Program-made: the position numbers and the translations under genes | Assembly (NCBI GenBank): GCA_037976565.1 | Contig: CP137685.1 | Coordinates: forward strand, 21,533,032 to 21,597,031 | Direction of reading: 5' to 3' | Length of the DNA: 64,000 nucleotides | DNA from: Mesocentrotus franciscanus | Lineage: Eukaryota; Echinodermata; Echinoidea; Camarodonta; Strongylocentrotidae | Part shown: one piece after another, positions 26,466 to 39,053 of the stretch | Position numbering within the stretch: position 1 is the stretch's first letter | How the letters are laid out: every line of letters begins with the position of its first letter | The notes under the pieces: model-generated | The model's input: the letters and a program-made list of their open reading frames with translations, nothing else | The model's database searches: none | Told to the model about the DNA's origin: nothing

Positions 26466-26753
26466 CAGGGGCGGATCCAGCCGGCGGCAAGGGAGGGGGC
26501 CAGAGAGGGGGCCCAATTCGTGAAAAATATTTAGCGGCAAATCAGCCAGCTGGTGAATAAGCAGGGGAGGAGCACTAATTTCCTTTTTTGCTCAACGGGG
26601 AGTGACCAGTATTTTTTTACTCAACACCCACCCACCCCTCTTGGCCAGGGAGGGGCCCGTCTTCTTTCTTTCTTTTTTTAACAAAAAAGGTGTTTTTACC
26701 TGTTGTTTTTTTTTGCTAGGGGAGGGGGCCCGGCCCCCCTGGATCCGCCACTG
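26466..26753. mobile_element. Inverted-repeat element with GGCGGATCCAG ends
   Basis: CAGGGGCGGATCCAG at 26466-26480 is mirrored by CTGGATCCGCCACTG at 26739-26753. Subterminal G- and C-runs pair with each other. It is of the same family as 16143-16242. A third, half copy may begin near 46866. The plus-strand frames across its right end are not genes. Confidence 0.65.
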
Positions 26754-27098
26754 CTCTCTCTCACCCTATCTCTCTTTCTCTCTCACTACTCTCATTCTTA
26801 TAAGCACACTTTCTTTTTCTCTTTATGTCTCTCTTTATTTCTTGTCCTTTTCCCTCTCCCACAACCATACCCTCTGAAAATTGTATTGATAGCTCTTATA
26901 ACTTAACTCTAGCATTTGATACATTTTCTATTTAAAGTTTATGATTACACGATTCTATGGAAAACCACAGTGACTTGTCTAAGCAACTAAATTTTGCTAT
27001 CCATCATAGTTATATGGTTGACAAAATAATCTCCATATCGCGAATATTTGCGTTACTTTATAACTACCTCCGAAATTTAAACAAAAACTCGATCGCAA

Positions 27099-27287
27099 AG
27101 ATTTTCGAAATATTAACCTAGGACAATTTCAACAGCCTTTTGCGTCACCTCGATTTCGATTTGATTAGATTTTGAAATGTGCGAAGATTACAGTGAGGTA
27201 TTACGTAATCCAAACATAATTTCTATGGGATTTACAAAAAGGCATTGAATTCGCCCTGGGGGTTGATTTATCGAAAGACTTTGCGAT
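27099..27287. mobile_element. Imperfect inverted-repeat element (CAATTTCAATAG family), copy 2
   Basis: It shares its termini and the central GTATTACGTAATCCAAACA with the copy at 24569-24737. CGATCGC strings lie just outside both ends. The arms have diverged. Confidence 0.5.
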
Positions 27288-27654
27288 CGCGTTCAAAGAA
27301 ACATACGCACATGGCCAACTAATGATCATTTTCACCCATGCTCATTTATTCCGAAGGTGTCAAATTCGTAGATTGATAGAAGGTCTATCGAGGCAGAATA
27401 ATATAATAAAACTCAAGATGTGAAACATAATGAAAAGGGGCAAAGGCTTACACATTTTCGGACGATCCGAAAGCAAAGTTATACCACAGATATACAATCG
27501 ACCAATTTTCCTCCCCAATGTCTCACCATAAATACTACGAAAACAAATATACACAACACTTATTGGACAGGGCACATATATTTTGTAATGATAACTACAA
27601 CTATATAACTGTAAAGATTTGGAAATACACTCTTTGAAGAGTCATATTAGGAAT

Positions 27655-27835
27655 CACTTTGTTGTGGAGTGGTGATCCAAAAAGTTGGAATCCACTCTAA
27701 AAATGTTTCGAACCACTACTTCGGAGTGGATTTCACTATCAATATGGAGTGGATTAAAAAAATCCACTAAACAAAAAATAAGTGATCCCTAACATCACTC
27801 GCAAAAGAGTGGAATCCACTACTCGACATTAAGAG
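27655..27835. repeat. Cluster of GTGGA / TCCAC palindromic words
   Basis: In 180 bases the word GAGTGGAT or its complement ATCCACTC, with small variants, occurs at least eight times in alternating orientation (for example GGAATCCACTC, GGAGTGGATT, GAGTGGAATCCACTA). It can fold in many alternative ways. It is not a simple tandem array, and I do not know what it is. Confidence 0.5.
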
Positions 27836-29184
27836 AGAAAAGTGACAAATTCTATATTATAATGTTACGTTTTTGGTAAATTTGGGCTACAACACTCCGC
27901 ACAGCTAGCATGAAATCGAAATGAAAGATGATGGCGATGATAAAGTGGAAAAGGTTTAAAATATTTCCAGAAGATCAGAATATCAGCGCCAAATGAAATC
28001 AAACGCCTGTCAAACGAATCACAAAACAGCAAACCAGTAAAATAAATAAAGGTGTTAAATTCAATTTCATTTAAAAATCATAATTATGAGACATGAAAAT
28101 ATATACACTTTATAACAAAACCAATTTTGGTATTTTAAAAGAGTTGTATTATTTTAATTTCTTGTGGAGTGAAAAAGCGCGATAAAATACATTTTGGTTA
28201 GAAATTCGAAAAATGATTATATTCATATGCGACTTTTGTTTTAGTATTCCATATAAATCATCATATAACAAAGAGAAATAACTTTCTTTTACAGAAAAAT
28301 TGTATTTAAGGCACGGAAAATATCAATTTTTTGAGGTTTTATACCTTAGTCTGCATAACTCACTAAAACATGAAACAAAATATAATTATATTTCTATCAA
28401 CAACAAAAATACTAATAATATTCATCAACAAAAAATCGTATATTCTCTTTCGCAAAATGAAAACGAGTCCTCTATTGCACAGCTAGAAAATCAGATTATA
28501 ACAACAGGCTATGTCTAACTGTTTTCATTTTTTTCTATTCTATACATAATAGCTAAATACAACAATTCTTGTGTGTCTGTGATCGAAATAAATCAACTTT
28601 TCCATGTGTAGAAAAAGAGAGAGAGCCAAAAATAGAACACTATGTTTTGAAGTCATGGTTTTCAAGCGATACAAACAATATAAAAACTTGGACAATGTTA
28701 ATATTTCATTTATGTGCTATGAATGATTATTTATTCACATGCAGTTTCTGCCAATCATGGCTAAATATATTTTTTAATCTGACTCAGTTTACCTATACTT
28801 AAATTTTTGCTTTGGCTTGTAATGAAATATAATTTTCACGATATCAGTACTTTTTCAAATTTGATGTCAGTCAGCTGATCGTTCAGTTCATTGCGGCCCC
28901 GTAAAGAAACACCCTTACGAAAGTCTTTCACCTAAAATGCAAGATTCGCACTACAGGGACCAGCAAAAATAAAGAGAGAACGTTTCGACAGAGCTAACCA
29001 ATCCTCAAGTGTCAAACATACAACGAAATGTAAAGCAATCCAGTGAAAAGGAGCTTATCTTATAAAGTTTCGGAGTTACACCCCTTCAGATGGAGGGAAG
29101 GCCTATATCACAGATGTTTATTTCATAAACCCTGGGCAAAACAAGATTTTAACACCGGCATAGACACTCGGGAAATCTTTATAA
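27836..29184. other. Non-coding stretch downstream of the PDLIM-like gene
   Basis: Very AT-rich. Frames at 28300-28518 and 28569-28802 (plus) are lysine/asparagine-rich without motifs or splice context. This is the 3' flank of the minus-strand gene whose polyadenylation signal is at 29185-29190. Confidence 0.5.
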
Positions 29185-29190
29185 TTTATT
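29185..29190 (-). terminator. Polyadenylation signal of the PDLIM-like gene
   Basis: TTTATT on the plus strand is AATAAA on the minus strand, 34 bases past the stop codon at 29224-29226. The close spacing implies a very short 3' untranslated region if it is used. Other AATAAA-like words exist nearby, so this is the likely one rather than a proven one. Confidence 0.5.
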
Positions 29191-29223
29191 CAATAAATAA
29201 TGCACTTTGATTTACAGATTGAG

Positions 29224-29396
29224 TTACAAGTCTCCCATCATAGCCTCTTCTTCAGCTGTCATCTGTTGTAACATTTTGAAAGATCTGGATTGTCTACCAC
29301 GTGGAGTGCCGTCACAGGGTTCGTAATCGTCAATTGAACGGTGAGTGCTGGCTGGAGGTGCCTCAGCTTTGTTTGCATGTTGGATGTCTTCGAGAG
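29224..29396 (-). CDS. PDLIM-like gene, last exon
   Basis: The acceptor TTTTTTCGTAG ends at 29397, and the exon starts with two bases completing a codon. It then reads [20 protein letters not shown], passes through [16 protein letters not shown] and ends GDL with TAA at 29224-29226. That is 56 whole codons plus the split one. It accepts phase 1 from either the ZM exon (TAC A) or the Pro-rich exon (AGA G), giving T or A plus LEDIQ at the junction. The SRSF.ML motif matches the conserved SFR.L..M stretch of ZASP-type proteins and repeats the one at the end of the Pro-rich exon. A LIM-containing longer form would need exons past this stop; I saw none. Confidence 0.85.
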
Positions 29397-32300
29397 CTAC
29401 GAAAAAAGAACAACAGACAACAACGGTATTTTGTTATAAGCATTTCATATGATATCTATGTATGTTGGCACCCATCAGGAGGCTACAGCCCACGAGACCA
29501 ACAATATCGGTCTCGCGGGCCTTCTGACAACTTTTTTGAGGGTTCACTAAGCTGACGGCCCACAAGACCGTCACAAGACTAGAACTTTCTAATTTTCTGT
29601 CTTTTCTTAAGCATTTCTTTGTTTTTTCTGTCTAGTGGGGTATCGGTCTCATTTGCATTTTGAAATGTCGGTCCTGGGTAGGTCTGGTTGGCGGGCTGAG
29701 TTGTCTACTGAGATGACCCAAACCTGGACATGGGCCGATGATCGTTGGAAAATACTGCCAGCTGTTAAGGCACAACGCACCAACGTTTTGACATTTTGAC
29801 CAGTATAAACATTTTAATATTGATTTTTCAAGTACTTAGAGATTTTCTTTTAATAGGATACAAATTGTCCCGAAAGCAGAAAATTATTGGAAACGTAGCA
29901 ATGTTCAAAATTATTAACATTTGTAGACGGATATAATGTACAAGCCGAGATACTAATCGGCCTTTTCAACTTCGTCGAACACATGTCTGCTCATATAGGT
30001 AACATCAACAAACGCTGCGAACTAATCGACTGTCATCATTTTATGATAATCGACGTTTGTTATGACTGTGCGATAGTACATAACTTTTTCTTTTGCTAAC
30101 TGCAAATTTTAAATAACCCTTTTAAATAAACCTAAAGAACTCTAAAATCATTCAAATGGTGAAAAGAAAATTCAGTGCTAAAGAAGACCGTGCCTTATTC
30201 GAATAGTTAATGATATGTTCTGCAATCGCAGCATTAAGGAGACTGATTGGTCAATTACCTAGGTCACGTGACATACGCTGCATGGAGGCGCCATTCAGTG
30301 ATAGTAAGGTAGAGGTGGATTTGTAATGTGGCGCCACAAGGTAAAAATGGTAATGGCCTGTAGGTCATTATGCATACCAGAAATAAACTATATAAAAAAA
30401 GATTTACTACTGTGTATTCGTTTCATTTCATGATCACAAATTTAGGAAGGAAAAGTAAAAGGCATCAGAAATAAGCCTACATAGGATATAGACCAATCGT
30501 TTAGTAGAATCGTACCAAATTCACATTAAATTTTAATTTCGTAACAGTCTCACTTTTTTTCATAATAAAAAAATAAATATTAGATGTGATTATGAATTAT
30601 CGTACTTTAACTTTAGCTTCTCAAAATCCCTACTCTTAATTCCTCTCAAACAATATCATATATAAACTAAAAGAGTCAGAATCTTGAAAGCAGAAAATAT
30701 GAAATTAATACTGTTAGAGAAGAGTGGGGAAAGGGAAGTATTAAAATCAAAAGAGTATGCTAATTAACAAATGAAAAATCAACAGAGATACAGTACAAAT
30801 ATCAAAGAAAAAGACAATGGAAAGGGAATCGAATTTGTAACATTTCCCCATCTATTTAAAAAGGGAATACTAGTAGGCCGAAAGAACCTAAATTATTTTC
30901 ATTTTAATGCAATATGATTAATGATAAGGATTCTATGACGTTATATTTCCCCTTTTCTACACGAAACTTCTTTAAGAATAATTTGACTCTGTTAAAGATT
31001 TGACTCAGTCTGTTAAAATAACCCCTTGTCAGTAAACTGAGACATTAAAGGGATTGGGTAACTTTGTCTCAGATTCTGAAACAAAATCCTGGATTTAGCT
31101 CATGATGCAATGATAATTATAAACCTTTAGGTCAGTCAGGAACCCCATGACTTTTACAAGCCGAACGCCTGTCTGATTATCAAGATATTTATGATTGGAA
31201 ATCGAATCAAATTTTGTGTTTTCCTAACGGTTTTCATAACACTACAGGCTATTGGGGAAAACGAGTATGGTAAAAACCGGTCACTCAAAGATTTTTTACT
31301 TTTTTGAGGCATTTCTTGATCATTTTGAAGCGCATTTTTTTTAGGGCTTCAATATTACACCATATCACAGACACTGATAACACTTAGGGCCGTGCATCTC
31401 AGATTTGACATTGTTAAACGATGCCTATAAAAAATGATAAATACAATTCAGAATTTCATTTTCATGACCTCCGCCAGAACACACTTTATAATAATAATAA
31501 TAATAATAATGATAATAATAATAATAATAATTATAATAATAATAATAATAATGATAGTGGGTTCTTGTATAGCACTCATGTCTGTCAGACTTGACAATCC
31601 TGGCGCTACACATTATTTCCCCAGCTTTAGCATGGCTGCCATGATGGCGCTCTAGGATTTCAAGGAATTAATTCCTGCCAGGTACCTATTTACATCACCT
31701 GGGTCGAGTGTGGCAAATGTAGATTAAAGTCTTGCCAAAGGACATTAGTGCCGCGGCGGGACTCGAACAGCGGACCATGTGATCCACAGTCCGGAGACGT
31801 ATCCACTTGACCACGACACCTCTACATAGTGTCAAAGAAAAAGTGTCAAAGAAATGAACCAAATCAAGACATCTTTTTTAAATATATCTTGAGATATGAA
31901 ATTGGGTTTGGGTATTGATTTTAAAAAAAACATACAAAGTAGTACACGTCAGGAAAAAGTGTTAGAAACAGTCATGAGTAAGTAAGGAGAAAAGAAGTAA
32001 CAAAGGAAGGAGGAATTGTTATAAGCCAATATAAGGTACTCAGTCACTATTTTTTCTGAAACGTCTAAAACTGGGCAGCCACACAAAACCCTTGGCCCGT
32101 CTTTCGATCAGATTGCTGTCATGCCCGCTGCACACGAAACGTCATTTTATTGTAGTAGTAATCGTAGTGGTAGAAGACTTTATTGGATAACGTGTTGAGT
32201 ACAAGGCTAATCTGCCACAAGGTCCACTATTTTGCGTTATTACCTGCGCTGATCCTGCGTTTGCAGACAAAATGATAGCCCATAATCTAGTAATTCGAAG

Positions 32301-35300
32301 TAATTTAATGTAAATGTTTGAGCTGTTTACCATGCAACTAGCTTATTTTGAACAATCTTAAAACTGAAGTGTTTAATCACCATTTAAAAAGAACGGACGA
32401 GTGACCACCATTTTCCAAAATGTCAGATTAACACTTTTAACATGCCAGACTCAACCTTTATAGTGTTGGATCCAGCATGTTCAAAGTGACAGTCTACCAT
32501 TTTGAAAAAAGTTGCCGGTCACTCCTCGGCCCTTTTAAATGGTGATTTAACATTTTAGTTTTTAGAATGTACGCTGTTATTCTTACACGGCGCGTCAAAG
32601 GCTCCGCTATTCGCTGACGCAGTCATGAGTCGTGAGAAATAACGCCTCGTGTGCATCGAGCATTGAGGTTGGGATAAAACTAAATATTAGATGTGATTAA
32701 GAATCATCGTAGTTTAACTTTAGCTTCTCATAATCCCTACTCTTAATTCCTCTCACAAATGTATAAGTTAAAAGAGTCAGAAACTGGAAAGCAGAAAATA
32801 TGAAATTAAAACTGTTAGAGAAGAGGGAAAAGGGAAGTATTAAATCAAAAGCGTATGCTAATTAACAAATGAAAAGTCAACAGAGAAACATTACAAATAT
32901 CAAAGAAAAAGACATTGGAAAGGGACTCGAATGTGTAACATTTCCCCCATCTATTTAACAAGGAATACTGGTAGGCCTATATAACATTGGGATAAAACTA
33001 CTGATCCAAATGCACAAAAGTCAACACCATGAAGACGAGCAAAGATTATACCATGGTTGTGATTCTTTTAAAGCATGTTGGGATCATATTCATCATCGTA
33101 GCCGTGCTCTAAGGGAAACAGTGAAAGATGAAAAACAAGGCAATGACTGATTGTAAACATAAAGTGCACAGGGGATAAAGCAAAAGTGAAAAAGGATCAT
33201 GAAATAAAATAATGTAGCCACTTCTAAACATAGAATATGGTTATTGTAGTTATATTTTTGCAATAAAGTTACGAACTTCATCGTGAAATAGTTGCAGTAA
33301 AATCTATCTTTTAAAATTAATGTGACTTGACACATTAAACAAGTTCGAAGGTAGTTTATATGACGTGTTTTCAACTGTAAGTCTATATTAATATAGTTGA
33401 TGTTATCATCAGAGGCATTCCAACATTTTTGCATGGCAGTCAGCATCTATGTTGATAGAAATCCCGCTTATTTTTGTCTTCCCGAGATCAAACGAAAGCC
33501 TATATAAGCGGGGAAAACCCGATAATACTACTAATAGGGCGTTGTAGTATGGAAGTGTCATGATCACGTTTTGCCGATATATTCCTCAATGAGAAGAAAC
33601 ATCAGTTATTTTCTTCAGATTTCATCCCCATCTTCTCCGTGTTTCTACTTTGTCTGCTGAAAGGGTTTTTCTCACAGCTTTGCAGATGTGAGATTTTTTT
33701 CTTCTTCAAACTTTTTAAAGTTTTGAGTATCACATCCCCTCTTTCCAAGTCCACCAAAAACTCCCACTTGATCAATAACATTATAATGCGATTGATAAAA
33801 TCATCATGTGATAAATATACCTCTGGCTTCCTCTTCTTGTGTCATCTCCTCCAACATGCGGAACGACCTCGATTTGACGGCGGGGTTCGGGGCGAACGCC
33901 TTCTGTGGCCTCTGCTGGGAGGTTGGGGGCTGACGCTGGGGTTTGGGTCGGTTGACGATGGGTGGGGGACGCCTCGGTGGGGCGTACGACTGGGCCCTCG
34001 GGGCCTGGCCCGCATACGACTGAGCCATGGGCCTGGGCTTGGAGTACATGGGCTCATGAGCAGGGGCGCCGAATGGGGTCGAGCTGGAGCCGTAGCTGGG
34101 TCTACCGGACCCGAAGCCTTGGCCCCCGCCGTAGCCTTGGCCCCCGAAGCCCGGTGACATGGGCGCCATAGGGGACATGGGGGACATAGGGGACATTGGA
34201 GACGCAGGAAACCTGTAAATGGGGATCACAAAACAATGATGGAAATGGTATCAGGTGAAGATCTTTAACGAAATTCATATCAACTTGAACCAGATTCATT
34301 CTGTTTCCTTAGTTTCTTCATAAATGTGATTAGTATGATTATACTTCTGAAAAAAACGAATATCTATGAATTTCAAATAATAAGAGATGAGTTCTCCATA
34401 CATATTTTGTACTTGAGGCTTAATTAATGTACAGATAAACTTGTGAACGCCGAAAATTCTTTCAGACATCATTATTGGAACAAAATGTTTTAATGGTGTC
34501 CTTTTTTTGCAACAGGAATGAAGAGAAAGATACAACACACGGCCAGTATCATCGCTTTGACAAGGGTCGCAATAATGCCTGTAAGTATTGTCACAATGAT
34601 ACCATGTCCTTTACATTACAGCTGCCATAAAATATTAGTTACAGTGAAGTGATACTTCTGAGACAAATCCGCTTCCATTTCATCATCGCAATTACAACTT
34701 TTTGATTGCAACTTATGTTCGAGTATGAGAAATAAAATAGATCAATCCATCATGATTTAGAAAAGGGCCCTTCTGGCGTAATTCACTTCAATAACTCTTT
34801 CTGAGATAATTACAATAAAGAATTTTCAGAAATCAATGCGATCATTTAGCGCATTGAATTATCCTAATGTTATATTCAGGAAGATCATAAGTTTTTAAAA
34901 TGTTATTTACGGAAAATTGAAATAGGGATGAGAGTCCAAAAGACTTCCCTCTGGAGAGTCGATGGTGCACAGGGCGTTGTTTCTTTAGATCTACATGCTC
35001 ATAATGTTATTTTCCCACCAGAATGACAATGATTTCTTTTCGATTTTGTGCACTCTCCTTTGTTTTCCCATCTTCTCCCTTTAGTATCTATATCAATCGT
35101 ACATCTAGTAGACCGTCAGTCAGGAGAGCGACAATGTCGGCCTCGTGAAGCCTCAGAAAAGTTGTCGAAGACAGAATATCGATCTCGTGAGCGGTCGGCC
35201 TCGAGAACCCTTGATAACTTTTCAGAAGGCTTACGACGCCGACATTTTCGGTCTCGTTGAATGTAGCCTGACACCCTTCCCCCTCGTATTTCACACTGTC

Positions 35301-38300
35301 ATGTCGGATAATTTGGATTTTATTTTCTTTTATTTAATTGATGGCCGTTTTCCTTTTTATTTATATATTTTTTTTTTTTACCTCAATCGTCAAATTTTAC
35401 CGGACCGTTCACCCATATTTAAAAATGTAATAGCGTCTCCCTTATTTACAGTCAACGTACACTAACTTTAAATTGGTAAAGATGACGGGTCCTATCTATG
35501 AATGAACAAATCAAATGAAAACATAATAACGGGTCCCCGGCTTTGCTTGTTATGAAACGATACTGTACTTGGTGGCGCCCGCGTCAAGGCCCATGCCCTC
35601 GACCTGTCCCTTGAAAGCATCGGCGATGTTATCTGCTGAATAAAGGCCGACCGGGGAGTTGAACTGCTTGTGAACGATAGTAGCCGAAGGTCCAGGGGGT
35701 GGAAGCACTTCGGGCTCCATACGACGGACCTGCAGTACGAGGTAGATAAGTCAGTTTTTATATATTATTGTCGATACAAATAATATGATTATCACTGATA
35801 ATGATGTTGTCTGCCGAGTAGAGGCCGACTTGGGAGTTGAACTGCTTGTGAACGATGGTAGCCGTAGGGCCTAGGGTGACAGGACCTCGAGCTCCATACA
35901 ACGAACCTGCAACACGAAGGTAGATAAGCCAGTTTTTATATATTATTGTCGATAAAAATAATATGGTTATCACTGATAATGATGTTGTCTGCCGAGTAGA
36001 GGCCGACCTGGGAGTTGAACTGCTTGTGAACGATGGTATAGCCGTAAGACCAGGGAGTGGCAGGAACTCAGGATTCATACTAAGAGCCTGAAACACGAGA
36101 GGAAGCAGTCACTGTATACTTATTGATAACAAATATTATGATTATCACTGATAATGATGTTGTCTGTCTAGTAGAGGCCGACCTGGGAGTTGATCTGCGA
36201 TGGTAGCCGTAGGACCAGGGGTGGCAGGACCTCGGGCTCTAAACAACGAACCTGCAACACGAAGGTAGATAAGTCTGTAATCTTTTGTCGATCATAATTT
36301 TTGGCTACAGCCCAAGCGTCCGACAGCCTATAAGACCGACATTCTTTCAATATTCAATTTCAATTCGTTTTTATTTCTTTGTTTTGTCCGTCTCATGGAT
36401 CTTTTTAGGCTTTCTTCTTTTCTTTATCTTCTTATCTTTATCTTCTTATGTATTTTTTGTCGAGGTCTTTCTCGTGGGCTGTCCTTATGCGCAAGTCCTT
36501 TGTTGGGCGTAAAAAAACCGCGGCGGCTTTTCTTTTTTTTTTTGCGGTAAGGTTCGACAAGCCTTTAGGGTTAGGGTTGCAAATAGATCTAGGTTAGGGT
36601 TAGGGTTTAGGTTAGATGGAGTGTTTGGTCTAGGGTTGAAGATACAACGTTTGATTATGTAGGGAATTAGCTAGGGAGCAGTTGCCGCCGCGGAGCACGT
36701 GTCGTACAACCTCAGTATGACCACAGCTACATTGGTTTGTGGCGTTTGGTTGACATCACAGATACTAAGCCGTCACGTCCCTACCATCTGTTTTCACTGA
36801 GGCGTCACAAAGTGTATCATGATAGGCATTGGCGTAGCTACAGGGGGACTTGGGTGGGAATGTGCACCCCTCAATCCCAACTGAATGGTGGGAAAAGAGG
36901 AAAGAGAAAGAGGAGAGAGGGACGGAGAAAGAATGGATGAGAGCGGTGAAAGCAACGTAAAAAGAAGGTGACTGTACCCCTTTCCAAAACCTCATCCCTC
37001 TCTACGCCCTTTTTCTTACGCATTATTATTCGTCTGGTAAGATCAAAGCCCCCACCTCCCCCACCTAAACTTGCATCAATGGCTAGACCCATGCTACTCT
37101 GGACTGATCCATGCACAGAATAAATACTCCGCTGAAATCTGATAGAAAAATACGTCTACGATAACAAGATGGCGTCGCCTACTGACGATATAGATTTTAT
37201 GCAACTGGTCTGGGATATAAAAAGGGATAGGCGCCAACTGCACTGAGCGGCACCATGAGCATATTTCTATGACGATTTCAATGGAACAACACTAATAAAC
37301 TGACCGTGCCTTAATCAATGAAATATTTTGTGACGATGTACATGCAAAACATATTGCTTCAAATATAACTTTGGTCAAGTTAGGAGAAAATCATATTCTT
37401 GGACTAAAAAAAGAGAGAATTTGTATTGTCAATATAATCAAATTAATTGGTGAGTTCTAAGGGGAATGATGTGATTGCGTTGCCGATTTTCTAGTGATTT
37501 TCATGCCATTGCAAGGATCATAACTTTCTCATTCCTTTTCCGATATTCCTCAAACTTTTGTTTAGTTCTGTTTGTCTGATGTTTCTGCTTCTATTGAAAG
37601 CAAGTGATTCTTGGACCGGACTTACCCTTTAAACATTCCAAGGTGCAGAAACACATTAACGTCTAACACTTCAGATTCGTGACACTATGGCACTAAAACA
37701 ATATATTTGAAAATGTTCAGAGTATTTTTTTATGTCTAAAAACTATTTATTTAACTATTTACCAGTAGAATTGGAAACATGAACTTCTATCTGAACATCG
37801 ACTTACCACTTTTATGTCGCTGTTTGATAGTTCTAGAAAGCAACAAGGTTCGTTCTATGTGCGTAATGTTAAACGTGAGATACCAGTATCTTTTTCTGAG
37901 TGAAATACAGTAAATCATTTTAAATTATTCCTCAAAAATGAGAGCGAGACAAAAAATTATAATAATAATCATTTGGTCGACCAGTAATAAATGAATTGAC
38001 TGTAGACACTAGCATGGCATTCTCTTCGCGGCACTAACCACCAACACGGTCCTTAAAAAAAACCCAAAAGACTTACATAATGACAATAATCCAGTTACAT
38101 CAACTCCAAAAACGACAAAATCTCGATCATTGTGAGTCCTGTTTGTTGGGTCTGTTGTAAGTCTTGTCTCGGTCTCGTCATTGTGATTAGGTATGTATAA
38201 ATATTGAATTCAATATATATATGTAATTATATGTATATCCGATATTGATTCCATGTGTTGGCATATGATGAAGCAAAAAAAGATGAAGAGAAGTTCCATG

Positions 38301-39021
38301 CTTTAAATCTAATTAAAGTTTTGATCAAGTGATAATTATGTTATATGAATTGAAGAAACAGCCGGAAAATGATTTTAATGCCATATTCTTTTGTGCATGA
38401 TCAATAAATTTGAACTTGAACTTGGACTTGAACTTGAACTATGACCAAAATAAGAATAATAATCCTTATAGCCATAACGCTAGAATTTGGAAATCGTCTT
38501 TCTTATATATATATATTTTTTTTGGGGGGGGGGAGGGAGGGGTGTGGGGGTGGTCATCTTTTTGCCTTTTTTATGACATACTTACTGGAGGTGGAGCCGA
38601 TGGGAAATCCATTCCTGTCCTTGATTGAACTGGTGCGTCTACCCAACCTCCTGTCCTGAAATTTGAAAATGAATAAAAGAAAGAGCGATCAGGGGGGCGT
38701 TTCACAAAACTTGTCATCAGTGACAAGAGACAGATTTTGTTATAAGCTACTGAAATCCTTGCTTCTGATTGGTTATCAGCAGATTTGTCACTGAATTTTG
38801 TCATTTGTCATTGAAAAAAAGGCTTTGTGAAATGGGTCCATGCAGGAAGAAGAATAAATCAAACACTGTGCAAACAAAAATGAGGTAGAAACGCAGCGAT
38901 AGAAATGATACATTAGTAATAGAGGGGCCCTCGTTTTGAAATCCCAGTTGGAAATGCGATCAGGACGCCTACTACATATTCTATGTGTCACAGAGGATGG
39001 ACAAAAAGAGAAATGTGTTTA

Positions 39022-39053
<32 letters not shown>

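Larger units (their letters stand above)
29397..33820 (-). other. Last intron of the PDLIM-like gene
   Basis: It holds a GAGACC-type repeat (29478-29575), two copies of a 300-base repeat (30575-30879 and 32682-32977), a reverse-orientation SINE with (AAT)n tail (31480-31825) and a hairpin element (32354-32569). No exon was seen on either strand. The 117-codon minus-strand frame at 33093-33446 has no motif. Confidence 0.6.
35745..36290. repeat. Tandem array of intron plus partial ZM exon, three units of about 165-180 bases
   Basis: Acceptor-to-acceptor spacing is 177 (35729 to 35906), 181 (to 36087) and 164 (to 36251). Each unit carries AAGGTAGATAAG-type sequence on the intron side, the acceptor, about 96-107 bases of exon, then a shared TATTATTGTCGATA-rich spacer. 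The intact exon at 35564-35729 is the downstream member and alone continues past the truncation point. Confidence 0.8.
36291..38585 (-). other. Intron between exon 3 and the ZM array
   Basis: It contains the telomere-like stretch at 36568-36622, a repeat beginning GGCATTGGCGTAGCTACAGG near 36826 (its complement recurs near 39395), a fragment of the GTCCAC-family element at 37490-37632 and a LINE-type tail at 38398-38445. No exon seen. Confidence 0.55.

Noticed and set aside
33842..34057. Alternative minus-strand frame of the Pro-rich exon (MSPCTPSPG...)
   Set aside because: It would be entered only after the ZM exon in phase 1, loses the SRSFRML motif and hits a stop before the donor.
33639..34171. 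Plus-strand frames opposite the Pro-rich exon
   Set aside because: They are antisense shadows of the GC-rich coding exon; the minus-strand frame has proper splice sites and a conserved motif.
36568..36622. Chromosome end
   Set aside because: Only a few degenerate TTAGGG words inside a gene; an interstitial remnant.
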